A DNA stretch of 40,172 bases from Paraburkholderia sp. LEh10 (GCF_017814945.1 NZ_JAGIPX010000068.1:1-40172); one strand, 5' to 3'; counted from the stretch's first letter, positions 1 through 8,257 are shown. Notes: a model not told the origin generated them from the letters alone. Translations and numbers: made by a program.

Positions 1-366
1 CGCCTTCGTGACCATGCCGGAAATCTCGCGCACCCCGAAACCGACGTTGCCCCGGCCCGTGTCGCCCGGCAGGCCGGGAATGAATGTGCCCCTGCCCGGA
101 AGGTCAATCGAGATCGTGACGGGCGTACCGACAATGCTGTCCAGTTCAAGCGTGGTGCGGTCCGGATATGACGGCAGTTCGATATCCGTCCTGCAAAGCA
201 CGACGTAGCGGTACGGCCTGCCGATCTTTTCGCGTCCCGCCAGGCTGATGGGGACCAGCACGGGCCGGGTATCCTCACCCTCGGCCCGCATGTCGGTGTA
301 GGGCGGCGTCCAGCGCGGCAGCGCGGGTCCGGCAATCTCCAGCGCGCGCGGGCGCCTTGTAGACAT
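1..366 (-). CDS. Type VI secretion VgrG spike protein, N-terminal fragment (continues past window start)
   Basis: The reverse strand reads an open frame of about 122 codons from an ATG at 366 to the window edge. It contains a segment like the first VgrG domain: a PISLAGREKIGRPYRY stretch followed by LELDSIVG, GRGTFIPG and VREISGMVTKA, the usual 'size-of-one-beta-barrel then REISG(I/L)VTEA' pattern of Burkholderia VgrG proteins. VgrG trimers form the puncturing tip of the type VI secretion machine and often carry or recruit effectors. No strong ribosome site precedes 366. Another ATG at 394 in a different frame has a GAGA-type site and would read MKNHSRYSSDVYKAPARA, so the true start may be upstream with a frameshift in the GC run near 340-355. 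Only the N-terminus is visible, so effector type is unknown. Confidence 0.7.
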   Translation of the reverse strand, partial: MSTRRPRALEIAGPALPRWTPPYTDMRAEGEDTRPVLVPISLAGREKIGRPYRYVVLCRTDIELPSYPDRTTLELDSIVGTPVTISIDLPGRGTFIPGLPGDTGRGNVGFGVREISGMVTKA

Positions 367-501
367 CGGAGCTGTAGCGTGAATGGTTTTTCATGCTGTG
401 TCTCTCATGCCTGCTTCCATCTTTTATCAGTAATGCTAATGAATAGATGCCAACCTGAGCTCACACCGAGGCCATCGCGCACTTGACCGGAAAACCGGGC
501 C

Positions 502-750
502 ATGCACGATCAGAAAAGTATGAAAACTGAAGCGGACGCGCAAAACAATGCTGCGGGCATAAAAGGCGGCCGGTATTTGGCCATGTTCGGCAACGTACGA
601 GGCGCAGAGAACGAAGCCGCCTTCATGAACGTGCTGAAGGTGATCGAAATGCGCGGCCGCACGTTGAGCGAACGCGCGTTCAAGAACCAGGCGAACATGG
701 TTCAAAGGGCGATTTCGGCCATGCGCGGGCGAGTCGGCGCGGACGAGTGA
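502..750 (+). CDS. Unrecognised small protein, 82 aa
   Basis: I do not recognise this gene. It encodes a charged, alanine-rich soluble protein of 82 residues with no signal peptide or membrane segment, beginning MHDQKSMKTEADAQNN; an internal ATG at 520 is an equally good start because neither has a clear ribosome site. It is transcribed away from the vgrG fragment. Its last codons overlap a GTG start at 747 (GTGA overlap), the arrangement of translationally coupled gene pairs, which is the main support for it being real. Two reverse-strand frames also cross this region (436-705 and 510-698), but their composition is less protein-like. Its position between vgrG and a tRNA suggests accessory DNA. 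Confidence 0.45.
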   Translation: MHDQKSMKTEADAQNNAAGIKGGRYLAMFGNVRGAENEAAFMNVLKVIEMRGRTLSERAFKNQANMVQRAISAMRGRVGADE

Positions 751-1126
751 CGCAACCTGATTTCGACGGGTGGCACGGCTGCCAGATTGAGGGCGACGAC
801 GCGTTGTTCACCAGTTTGATCCGCTGGTGCAAATGATGGGCGGCGACAAGGTGGGCACGGTGCCGTCGGCCGCGTATGGCTCGCTTTATCCGGGGCGCAC
901 CACGAAGTGGGCCGCGATTAGCCTTGAAAAGTACGGCCTTATTGGCGACATGTCCGGCACCCGCGCCTGTGATTGGCTGGCCCATATGACGTGGCGTTCT
1001 CGTCCGGGGTGCACCATCGGGTACGCGAAGTCACGGTATGAATTTAAGCGCAAGAAACAGCGCACCCGTAATCAGCATCTGCGCTGCGATCAAATGAACC
1101 TTGGGGGTCTCCACTGCACGACCTAA
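747..1126 (+). pseudogene. Unrecognised gene, apparently frameshifted
   Basis: Translation from the GTG at 747 gives VTQPDFDGWHGCQIEGDDALF and stops at 836. From about 809 a second frame opens (QFDPLVQMMGGDKVG...) and runs to 1126. Third positions are strongly G/C in the first frame up to about 808 and in the second frame after it, which is what a single gene with one lost base looks like. The frame relation (codon starts shift from position 0 to position 2 modulo 3) fits a one-base deletion around 800-812; a programmed -1 shift is possible but no obvious slippery heptamer is present. The 3' part (after about 1030) runs over the opposite-strand coiled-coil gene and is probably not native. No family recognised. 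Confidence 0.4.
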
Positions 1127-1270
1127 ATCGGAAGTCGTTACCTCAATGGTGGGCACAAGTAAGTCGCGCAGCGCGCTTGCCAACGCTTCCGCTTGCCGCG
1201 CTTCCATACCCGCCTCGGAAAGGCGACGAGTGATTCTTTGCGTGTCGATCCTTCCCCATGTCGACCCCAC
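1031..1270 (-). CDS. Small coiled-coil protein with C-terminal membrane anchor (DUF1640-like)
   Basis: The protein reads RIDTQRITRRLSEAGMEARQAEALASALRDLL, then a polar linker, then a C-terminal hydrophobic helix (LIAAQMLITGALFLALKF). The order 'LxxAGxxxxQAEAxAxAL - linker - single membrane helix' is the pattern of the DUF1640/CCDC90-like family, usually about 80-200 residues, many of them beside mobile elements. Function is not established. The start is uncertain: the frame stays open back through the tRNA, which cannot be coding, and GTG at 1270 is the best in-frame candidate (79 aa) although its ribosome site is only a G-rich run. It lies immediately downstream of the tRNA-Ser and its terminator, at the presumed edge of an island. 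Confidence 0.55.
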   Translation of the reverse strand: MGSTWGRIDTQRITRRLSEAGMEARQAEALASALRDLLVPTIEVTTSDLGRAVETPKVHLIAAQMLITGALFLALKFIP

Positions 1271-1330
1271 CCCAACGGTTCTAGTACGTTCTGCAAGCCA
1301 AACGCAGTCGAATCGCTGTAGGGGTAAGCC

Positions 1331-1368
1331 GCCGATAAAAATAAAAAAGCCCGTGAAATCACGGGCTT
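1331..1368 (-). terminator. Rho-independent terminator after tRNA-Ser
   Basis: On the minus strand a 9-bp stem (AGCCCGTGA / TCACGGGCT, arms 1348-1356 and 1359-1367) is followed by a T-rich tail (TTTTTTATTTTT). It sits 12 bases beyond the tRNA 3' end and is correctly oriented to end the tRNA transcript. Confidence 0.9.
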
Positions 1369-1379
1369 GTATTCGGTCC

Positions 1380-1470
1380 TGGCGGAGAGAGGGGGATTCG
1401 AACCCCCGATAGGCTATTAACCTATACACGCTTTCCAGGCGTGCGACTTAAACCACTCATCCATCTCTCC
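1380..1470 (-). tRNA. tRNA-Ser (anticodon GGA)
   Basis: The minus strand folds as a class II tRNA of 91 bases including an encoded CCA at 1380-1382. The acceptor stem pairs GGAGAGA with TCTCTCC, the T arm is GGGGG-TTCGAAT-CCCCC, and the long variable arm (TAGGTTAATAGCCTA) is typical of serine tRNAs. The anticodon loop CTGGAAA gives anticodon GGA (forward bases 1434-1436), reading UCC/UCU codons. The DNA on its 3' side is accessory in character. Confidence 0.97.
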
Positions 1471-1533
1471 GGCGGGACGCGCATTATAGCAGAGTCTCGC
1501 GCGGTTGCCACCTCCATTGGATGGAGAACGCAG

Positions 1534-3552
1534 TCAGGGATGCCGGATATAGTCCACCAGCGCGCGCGTGTACGCATCCGGCTTCCGATCCACGAGACTC
1601 ACGAGCACCGTCACCGCAAACCCCGCCGGCACGCCGAACACGCCCGAGCTGATCGACTCGATGCCGAACCAGCGCGGCCCGACAAAGCCCGTCAATTGCG
1701 TAAAGAACGGGTACGTCGACACGATGTAGTAGATGCACACACCCAGCCCGGCGAGCATCCCCGCCACCGCGCCCAGCCGCGTCGTGCGCTTCCAGAACAC
1801 GCCGAGCACGAGCACAGGGAACAGACTCGACGCCGCCAGAGAGAACGCCGCGCCCACCAGAAACAGAATATTCCCCGTATTCAGCGAGGCCACATACGAC
1901 GCGAACAACGCCACCCCAAGCAGCAGAATCTTCGAGATCGTCACCCGCTTCTGACTCGACGCCTCAGGATCGACCATGTGGTAGTACACATCATGCGAGA
2001 GCGCGTTGGCGATCGTCAGCAACAGTCCATCGGCCGTCGACAGCGCGGCCGCGAGCGCCCCCGCCGCGATCAGCCCCGACATCACGTACGGCAGCCCCGC
2101 GATCTCCGGCGCGGCCAGCACCACCATATCCGGCTGCATCTGGATCTCGCTCCAGCGCACGATGCCATCGCCGTTCACATCGGCGATACTGAGCAGGTAC
2201 GGCTCGATGCGCCGCCACTGCATCACCCACTGCGGCAGTTCGGAAAAACGATGCCCAACGAGATTCGACAGGATCTCGTACTTGATCAACACCGCGAGCA
2301 CGGGCACCGTGAGATAGAACAGCGCGACGAAGAACAGCGTCCAGCCGACCGAGCGCCGCGCCGACGCCACGGACGTCGTCGTGTTATAGCGCGTCAGGAT
2401 ATGCGGCAAGCTCGCCGTTCCCAACGAAAGACACAGCAGCAGCGACAGAAAATTGCGCTTGTGCAGCCGCCGCTCGTCCTCGCTCGCAGCGGGATACGGC
2501 TCGTGCATCGGCACGGGCGCGGCCGCGCGCTGCATCATTTCATCGCGCTGCTGCGCCCACACGATCTGCGCCGTCGCCGCGTCGCGCGGCAGGCGCGAGA
2601 TACGCCGCTCGAGATCGGCGATCTCGCGCAACGGTCCATTGTGCCGCCGCAAATCGTCGAGCTGCTCGGTGAGACGGCCCCTCTCGTCGATATACGACTG
2701 CGGCAGCCGGTCGATCTGCGTCTGGATCAACGCCGCGCGCATCCGGTAATCGTCGCGCACCGCCTGCTCCGATGGCGACTCGCGCGCGCCGCGCTCGAGC
2801 GACTCGACGCGCTCCATCAGGCGTCCATAGTCGAATTGCGGCACCCAGCCGAGGCCGTCCTTGTGCGCAATCATCGACACGGGAATCAGAAACGCCGCAA
2901 TGAGGATGATGTACTGCGCGACCTGCGTCCACGTCACCGCCCGCATGCCGCCGAGAAACGAGCATACGAGAATGCCGGCGAGTCCACAGAAAATACCGAT
3001 CGCGAAGTCGACGCCGATGAAGCGCGTCGCGATCAGCCCAACGCCCTGAATCTGCGCGACGAGATAGACGAACGAGCAGAGAATCGCCGACAGCGCGGCC
3101 AGTCCGCGCACCGCATTGCTCGAAAAACGCGTGCCGAGAAAATCGGGAATCGTGTAGCGCGCAAGCTTGCGCACATACGGCGCTAGCAGAAACGCAACGA
3201 GACAGTAGCCGCCCGTCCAGCCCATCGTGTACGCGAGGCCGTCGTACCCCGTCGCGTAGAGCGAGCCCGCAAGACCAATGAACGAAGCCGCCGACAGCCA
3301 GTCCGCCGCCGTCGCCATGCCGTTGAACGCGGACGGCACGCGCCGCCCCGCCACGTAGTATTCGACGAGATCGGAAGTCCGCGACAGCAGGCCGATCACG
3401 GCATACACGGCAATCGGCACGAACAGGAACACATAGCCGATCCACATGCCGGGACCGTTCGCGGCCTCGATCCGCCAAAGCAGATAGATGAACGCAAAAA
3501 AGCCCAGCGTGTAGAGCGAATATGAACGGATCAGCCGATGCGCGAGCTTCAT
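1534..3552 (-). CDS. Sodium:solute symporter, large subunit (VC_2705-type, ActP-like)
   Basis: This 672-residue inner-membrane protein belongs to the sodium:solute symporter superfamily, in the branch that works with a DUF4212 small subunit and probably imports acetate or another short carboxylate. Many membrane helices flank the conserved core (for example VEYYVAGRRVPSAFNGMATAADWLSAAS cut short here to its family role). Residues about 244-365 form a charged, helical, coiled-coil-like insertion, and residues 458-469 (DVNGDGIVRWSE) match an EF-hand calcium loop. Start at 3552 is chosen because its ATG overlaps the TGA of the small subunit (ATGA), whereas the longer frame would begin inside that gene. 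Downstream of acs on the same strand, it resembles the acs-yjcH-actP arrangement of E. coli. Substrate is inferred from context. Confidence 0.9.
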   Translation of the reverse strand: MKLAHRLIRSYSLYTLGFFAFIYLLWRIEAANGPGMWIGYVFLFVPIAVYAVIGLLSRTSDLVEYYVAGRRVPSAFNGMATAADWLSAASFIGLAGSLYATGYDGLAYTMGWTGGYCLVAFLLAPYVRKLARYTIPDFLGTRFSSNAVRGLAALSAILCSFVYLVAQIQGVGLIATRFIGVDFAIGIFCGLAGILVCSFLGGMRAVTWTQVAQYIILIAAFLIPVSMIAHKDGLGWVPQFDYGRLMERVESLERGARESPSEQAVRDDYRMRAALIQTQIDRLPQSYIDERGRLTEQLDDLRRHNGPLREIADLERRISRLPRDAATAQIVWAQQRDEMMQRAAAPVPMHEPYPAASEDERRLHKRNFLSLLLCLSLGTASLPHILTRYNTTTSVASARRSVGWTLFFVALFYLTVPVLAVLIKYEILSNLVGHRFSELPQWVMQWRRIEPYLLSIADVNGDGIVRWSEIQMQPDMVVLAAPEIAGLPYVMSGLIAAGALAAALSTADGLLLTIANALSHDVYYHMVDPEASSQKRVTISKILLLGVALFASYVASLNTGNILFLVGAAFSLAASSLFPVLVLGVFWKRTTRLGAVAGMLAGLGVCIYYIVSTYPFFTQLTGFVGPRWFGIESISSGVFGVPAGFAVTVLVSLVDRKPDAYTRALVDYIRHP

Positions 3553-3914
3553 CGGTCGGCGGCGCACCCGGCCAGATCGTCCTGCGCGCTGGCTTCGAGC
3601 GCGCGTTGCAGCACCGCGTCGGCGCGCTGCATCAGGACGATATAGATGACGATCAGCATCAGGTACACGAGGATCGCGCCCTGTGCGCCCATGTAGAACG
3701 GCAGGCTGAAGCCCGCGAAACGCACGGGCGCGAGGCTGCGCGCGACGAGCGGCACGATGAACGAGACGAAGAAGCCGATCAGCATCAACGCCACGATCAA
3801 CACGATGTTGAAGCGCCAGTAGCGGGCGTGCGCGCGCGCCATCGCCTCAGTCACGGGCGGCGGCTCGGGCAACGGATTGATGTTGTGACGCGAGGTGCGG
3901 TGTGGCGCGGCCAT
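3549..3914 (-). CDS. DUF4212 protein, symporter small subunit
   Basis: This protein of 121 residues has a hydrophilic N-terminus, the family signature ARAHARYWRFNI at about residues 26-37, and two membrane helices (LIVALMLIGFFVSFIVPL and a second around YLMLIVIYIVLM). That is the layout of the DUF4212 family, which is nearly always paired with a VC_2705-type sodium:solute symporter and is the analogue of YjcH beside ActP. Start at 3914 (MAAPHRTSR) is preferred over an upstream ATG at 3929. Its stop codon overlaps the start of the large subunit by four bases, so the two are almost certainly translationally coupled. A terminator lies between it and acs, so the symporter pair may have partly independent transcription. 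Confidence 0.9.
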   Translation of the reverse strand: MAAPHRTSRHNINPLPEPPPVTEAMARAHARYWRFNIVLIVALMLIGFFVSFIVPLVARSLAPVRFAGFSLPFYMGAQGAILVYLMLIVIYIVLMQRADAVLQRALEASAQDDLAGCAADR

Positions 3915-4007
3915 GCGCCTGTTTATCAAAAACGTGTTGCATCGGCAATCGGGGTTGTCCGCGCAACGGTTCGCACGGCACTTCGAAACGAGTGGAGAAC
4001 CATCAAT

Positions 4008-4037
4008 GAAAACGGCGCATCCTCATTGGATGCGCCG
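4008..4037 (-). terminator. Terminator downstream of acs
   Basis: Arms CGGCGCATCC (4013-4022) and GGATGCGCCG (4028-4037) form a perfect 10-bp stem with a five-base loop; on the minus strand it is followed by TTTTC. It is oriented to end acs transcription before the symporter genes, possibly with read-through. Confidence 0.85.
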
Positions 4038-4073
4038 CTTGTGTCTTCAAGACCTCACGCCGCCGGGCAGCCC

Positions 4074-6056
4074 TCAGCGCGACTCGCCCAACTGGTCGAG
4101 AATCGCGGGATTCTCCAGCGTGGACACGTCTTGCGTGATCTCTTCGCCCTTCGCAAGCGAACGCAACAGACGCCGCATGATCTTGCCCGAACGCGTCTTC
4201 GGCAGGTTGTCGCCGAAGCGGATGTCCTTCGGCTTCGCAATCGGGCCGATTTCCTTGCCGACCCAGTTGCGCAATTCCGCCGCGATCTTCGCTGCTTCTT
4301 CGCCTTCGGGACACCCACGCTTCAATACGACGAACGCGCACACCGCCTCGCCCGTCGTCTGGTCGGGACGGCCCACCACGGCCGCTTCAGCGACGAGCGG
4401 ATTCGCCACCAGCGCCGACTCGATCTCCATCGTGCCCAGGCGGTGACCCGACACGTTCAGCACGTCGTCGATACGGCCCATGATCGTGAAGTAGCCGGTG
4501 TCCTTGTCGCGCACCGAGCCGTCGCCCGCGAGGTACAGCTTGCCGCCGAGTTCTTCGGGGAAGTAGCTCTTCTTGAAGCGCTCGGGGTCACCCCAGATCG
4601 TGCGGATCATCGACGGCCACGGACGCTTGACGACGAGAATGCCGCCCTGCCCGTTCGGCACGTCCTGGCCGGTTTCATCGACGATCGCGGCCATGATGCC
4701 CGGCAGCGGCAGCGTGCACGAGCCCGGCACGAGCGGCGTCGCGCCCGGCAGCGGCGTGATCATGTGGCCGCCCGTTTCCGTCTGCCACCATGTATCGACG
4801 ATCGGGCAGCGCGAGCCGCCGACGTTCTCGTAGTACCACATCCACGCTTCCGGGTTGATCGGCTCGCCGACCGTGCCGATGATGCGCAGCGACGACAGGT
4901 CGTAGCTCTTCGGATGCACCTTCGCGTCGGCTTCCGATGCCTTGATCAGCGAGCGGATCGCCGTCGGCGCGGTATAGAACACGCTGACCTTGTGCTTCTG
5001 GATCATCTCCCAGAAGCGGCCCGCGTTCGGGTAAGTCGGCACGCCTTCGAACACGACCTGCGTGCCGCCGAGCGCGAGCGGGCCATAAGTGATGTAGCTG
5101 TGGCCCGTCACCCAGCCGATATCGGCCGTGCACCAGAAGACATCCGTGGGCTTCCAGTCGAAGGTCCACTTCATCGTCTGCGCGGCCCACAGCAGATAGC
5201 CGCCCGTGCTGTGCTGCACGCCCTTCGGCTTGCCCGTCGAACCCGACGTGTAGAGGATGAAGAGGGGATGCTCGGCGCCGACCCACTCGGGCGGGCACTC
5301 GTCCGATTCGCTTGCGGCGAGCTCGTGCATCCACAGGTCGCGACTGTCGTCCCAGCCGATCTTGCCGCCCGTGCGCTTATGGACGATCACGCTCCTGACC
5401 GCCTCGCAGCCGCCCATCGCGAGCGCTTCGTCGGCGATGTTCTTGAGCGGCAGCGCCTTGCCGCCGCGCATCTGTTCGTCGGATGTAATCAGCGCGACGG
5501 CGCCGACGTCGACGAGACGCTCATTCAATGACTTCGACGAGAAGCCGCCGAACACGACGGAATGCGTTGCGCCGATCCGCGCGCAAGCCTGCATCGCGAC
5601 GACGCCTTCGATCGACATCGGCATATAGATGACGACGCGGTCGCCCTTTTTGATGCCGCGTTTCTTCAGCGCATTCGCGAAGCGCGACACGCGCTGCAGC
5701 AGGTCGTTGTATGTGACGTTGGTGACGGTGCCGTCGTCGGCTTCGAAGATGATCGCGACGCGCTCGCCATTGCCCGCCTCGACGTGCCTGTCGATGCTGT
5801 TGTACGACGCATTCAGCTCGCCGTCGTCGAACCATTTGTAGAACGGCGCATCCGTTTCGTCGAGCACCTTCGTAAAGGGCTTTTTCCAGCTGAGCGTCTC
5901 GCGCGCCAGCCTGCCCCAGAACCCTTCATAATCGCGCTCCGCTTCTGCGGCGAGCGCTTTGTACGCGTCCATGCCAGACACTGCTGCCTGCGCCGTCATT
6001 TCGGCGGAAGGCGGAAACACGCGGCGTTCTTGAAGAACCGATTCAATCGCAGACAT
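4074..6056 (-). CDS. acs: Acetyl-CoA synthetase (AMP-forming)
   Basis: The enzyme activates acetate to acetyl-CoA through an acetyl-AMP intermediate, in the cytoplasm. At 660 residues it has the normal family length. Visible landmarks are the N-terminal YNSIDRHV region, the P-loop-like YTSGSTGKPKGV, the WWQTETGG motif, the SGHRLGTMEIESAL hinge region, and the C-terminal PKTRSGKIMRR with Lys625, the residue that protein acetyltransferases modify in this family. The start at 6056 has a good upstream site (AAGGGG, 6 bases away). Downstream on the same strand is a DUF4212/symporter pair likely to import acetate, giving a scavenging unit. The upstream 424 bases contain an 18-bp palindrome that could be a regulator site. 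Confidence 0.97.
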   Translation of the reverse strand: MSAIESVLQERRVFPPSAEMTAQAAVSGMDAYKALAAEAERDYEGFWGRLARETLSWKKPFTKVLDETDAPFYKWFDDGELNASYNSIDRHVEAGNGERVAIIFEADDGTVTNVTYNDLLQRVSRFANALKKRGIKKGDRVVIYMPMSIEGVVAMQACARIGATHSVVFGGFSSKSLNERLVDVGAVALITSDEQMRGGKALPLKNIADEALAMGGCEAVRSVIVHKRTGGKIGWDDSRDLWMHELAASESDECPPEWVGAEHPLFILYTSGSTGKPKGVQHSTGGYLLWAAQTMKWTFDWKPTDVFWCTADIGWVTGHSYITYGPLALGGTQVVFEGVPTYPNAGRFWEMIQKHKVSVFYTAPTAIRSLIKASEADAKVHPKSYDLSSLRIIGTVGEPINPEAWMWYYENVGGSRCPIVDTWWQTETGGHMITPLPGATPLVPGSCTLPLPGIMAAIVDETGQDVPNGQGGILVVKRPWPSMIRTIWGDPERFKKSYFPEELGGKLYLAGDGSVRDKDTGYFTIMGRIDDVLNVSGHRLGTMEIESALVANPLVAEAAVVGRPDQTTGEAVCAFVVLKRGCPEGEEAAKIAAELRNWVGKEIGPIAKPKDIRFGDNLPKTRSGKIMRRLLRSLAKGEEITQDVSTLENPAILDQLGESR

Positions 6057-6480
6057 CGACTACCCCTTGGTGAAGATGAAACGTCAATCCTTGCCGGCGC
6101 TCGCGATGCATGCCGGCCTCAAGCCGGCGCAACCCGTCGCTCCATGTCGTCCTGGCGGCACCGCGCATCATGCTGGCTCGCGGCGTGTCTCCCACCCTCG
6201 CGCCCGTCCGCATCGGCGGGCACGTAGCGATTCGGCGAATGGCAGATGCGGCACTGCAACATCGCGTGGGCCGCATGCCTGTCATTAGCTTCGATCAGTT
6301 CCCACGATAAGCGTTGCAACTTACCGCGCACTTACGCACGGGCCGACCGTCCGGTCGGCAAACCACCAGGCTCGACGGCTCATGGCGCGCCGCGTAGCAA
6401 ACAGGATGCAATCCTCGCACCTGCCCGCTCGCTTTGCGCCGCTGTTAGCGCCCTTTTACAATGCTAACTGAACTCGCCGT
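6057..6480. other. Divergent intergenic region between acs and the DMT transporter
   Basis: These 424 bases separate two divergent genes. Short frames exist on both strands, but none has a convincing ribosome site or protein-like composition, so I call no gene. The one clear element is the palindrome at 6342-6359. The acs promoter should lie on the minus strand here, but I cannot place its boxes with confidence. Confidence 0.6.
6342..6359. promoter_or_regulatory. 18-bp palindrome, possible TetR-type operator
   Basis: GCCGACCG and CGGTCGGC are exact inverted repeats separated by TC. The GACCG...CGGTC core resembles sites bound by many TetR-family repressors. It lies about 120 bases upstream of the DMT transporter and 286 bases upstream of acs. 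No regulator gene is adjacent, so which gene it controls is open. Confidence 0.45.
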
Positions 6481-7392
6481 ATGGATTCCAGCTTGAACCG
6501 CTACTCACTGTTTCTCGTCGCCGCGATGCTGCTCGTCGGCAGCAATGTCGGCATCGGCAAGTCGATCGTCGCGTTCGTTCCCGTTCCCCTGTTCGCCCTG
6601 CTGCGCTTCGTGATCGCGATGGCGGTGCTGTGGCCGCTGTTGCGCATGGGCAAGCTGCGCCGCGTGAAGGCGGGCGAATGGCTCAATCTGTTCATGCAGG
6701 CGCTGTTCGGCACATTCGGGTTTACGCTGCTGATGCTTAATGGCGTGCACCGGACGAGCGCCGTCGCGGCGGGTGTCATCACGAGCACGATTCCCGCCGT
6801 GGTCGCGCTGTTCTCGTGGATCTTTCTCAAGGAGAAACCGGATGGCCGCGCGCTCGCATCGATCGCGCTCGCGATCGCAGGGATAGTCGTCATCAATCTC
6901 GCGCATGCGGATCAGGCAGCGGGCGCGGCAAGCGGGAGCTCGTTCGCGGGCAACCTGATGGTGCTCGGCGCCGTGTGCTGCGAGTCGCTCTACGTGATCC
7001 TGTCGCGCCGTCTCACGCAGACGCTCGCGCCCATCGACATCTGCGCGTACACACATCTGTTCGGTCTTTTGTTGATGCTTCCCCTCGGCGTATCCGCGCT
7101 CCTTGCCTTCGACTATGCGAGCGTCCCTGTCAGCATCTGGGCGCTCGTGCTCTGGTACGGCCTGTCGGCCAGCATCTTCTCGTTCTGGTTGTGGATGAAG
7201 GGTATCCGGCACGTGCCAGGCAGCCTCGCGGGCGTGTTCAGCGCGGTGCTGCCCGTGGCGGCCGCCGTCTACGGCATCGTGTTCCTCGGTGAGCGGCCGA
7301 CGCTCGCGCATGGCGTCGCGCTCGCATGCGTTATCGCGGGCATCACGCTCGCCAGCCTGAAGGTCAGACGTGTGCCGCCCGTTGCGTCGTAG
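6481..7392 (+). CDS. DMT (EamA) family transporter
   Basis: This 303-residue inner-membrane protein has about ten hydrophobic helices arranged as two EamA repeats (roughly residues 8-140 and 155-295), the layout of drug/metabolite transporters that export amino acids, metabolites or drugs. The first repeat ends near SWIFLKEKPDGRALASIALAIAGI and the second near FLGERPTLAHGVALACVIAGI; the 'ExP(t)' plus GxxLIxxGI pattern at each repeat end is characteristic. The substrate cannot be told from sequence. Start at 6481 is the first ATG in frame; its ribosome site is weak. It is transcribed divergently from acs. Confidence 0.93.
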   Translation: MDSSLNRYSLFLVAAMLLVGSNVGIGKSIVAFVPVPLFALLRFVIAMAVLWPLLRMGKLRRVKAGEWLNLFMQALFGTFGFTLLMLNGVHRTSAVAAGVITSTIPAVVALFSWIFLKEKPDGRALASIALAIAGIVVINLAHADQAAGAASGSSFAGNLMVLGAVCCESLYVILSRRLTQTLAPIDICAYTHLFGLLLMLPLGVSALLAFDYASVPVSIWALVLWYGLSASIFSFWLWMKGIRHVPGSLAGVFSAVLPVAAAVYGIVFLGERPTLAHGVALACVIAGITLASLKVRRVPPVAS

Positions 7393-7654
7393 CGTCGGCT
7401 TTCGCATGGCGCGCGGCACCGTCTCCAGCGCGCCGCGTCGTGCGTTGTCGGGCCGACCTGCCCGCCTCGACACGGCTGTCACGGATCACGCTGTACAATA
7501 ACGCGCCCAACGCGCTCCGCCGGCCCGACGCACCGCCGTGCCGCGTCGTACGTTGCGTCGGTTGTCCGCTTTGCGTGTGATCGGCCCCGTCGCTGCGAGC
7601 GCGCCCGTGCCCGCTGTCATCCACCACGAAGCGCCAACATTTCGCCGAATACCC

Positions 7655-8257
7655 ATGACTGCACCGCGCCCCGACTTCCCCCGCCCGCCGCGCCGCATGC
7701 GCCTTCTGCCCTCCGTGATCTTCATGAGCCGGTGGCTGCAAGTGCCGCTCTACCTGGGCCTGATCGCAGCGCAAGCCGTGTACGTCGTGCTGTTTCTCAA
7801 GGAAGTGTGGCACCTCGTCTCCCACTCGATGACGCTCGACGAAGTGAGCATCATGCTCGTCGTGCTCGGCCTGATCGACGTGGTGATGATCTCGAACCTG
7901 CTGATCATGGTGATCGTCGGCGGGTACGAAACGTTTGTCTCGCGGCTCGGTGTGGAAGGCCATCCCGACGAGCCCGAATGGCTCGACCATGTGAACGCGG
8001 GCGTGCTGAAGGTGAAGCTGTCGATGGCGCTCATCAGCATTTCGTCGATTCATCTGCTGAAGACCTTCATCGATCCGGACCAGCACACGACGCATGCCGT
8101 GATGTGGCAGGTGATCATCCATGTCGCGTTCCTCGTGTCCGCGCTGGTGATGGCCTTCGTCGACCGCCTGACGACACACACGCATCCCGAGCATTTTCAC
8201 GAGCCCGCAGCGCGGCATGTGAAGCAACCGATTTCCACCTCCCCTGAAGGCGCATGA
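7655..8257 (+). CDS. UPF0114 (YqhA-like) inner-membrane protein
   Basis: The product of 200 residues has four hydrophobic segments, including VPLYLGLIAAQAVYVVLFL, IMLVVLGLIDVVMISNLLIMVIVGGYE and a C-terminal helix before a His-rich tail. The sequence SRWLQVPLYLGL...VMISNLLIMVIVGGYETFVS is diagnostic of the UPF0114/YqhA family, whose function is unknown. Start at 7655 (MTAPRPDF) is chosen over the upstream open frame, whose composition is not protein-like; a shorter start at the later MRLLPS is also possible. The gene lies 71 bases upstream of fumarase on the same strand, perhaps co-transcribed. Confidence 0.88.
   Translation: MTAPRPDFPRPPRRMRLLPSVIFMSRWLQVPLYLGLIAAQAVYVVLFLKEVWHLVSHSMTLDEVSIMLVVLGLIDVVMISNLLIMVIVGGYETFVSRLGVEGHPDEPEWLDHVNAGVLKVKLSMALISISSIHLLKTFIDPDQHTTHAVMWQVIIHVAFLVSALVMAFVDRLTTHTHPEHFHEPAARHVKQPISTSPEGA

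Noticed and set aside
436..705. Minus-strand 89-codon frame over the small plus-strand gene at 502-750
   Set aside because: His/Arg-rich and without a ribosome site; the plus frame has the GTGA coupling to the next gene.
1441..3186. Long plus-strand open frame of 581 codons opposite the symporter
   Set aside because: It is Arg/His-rich with no domain, runs from inside the tRNA, and mirrors the G/C-rich third positions of the real minus-strand gene.
3522..5531. Long plus-strand open frame opposite acs
   Set aside because: Antisense shadow of acs and the DUF4212 gene; its Arg-rich composition is typical of high-GC antisense frames.
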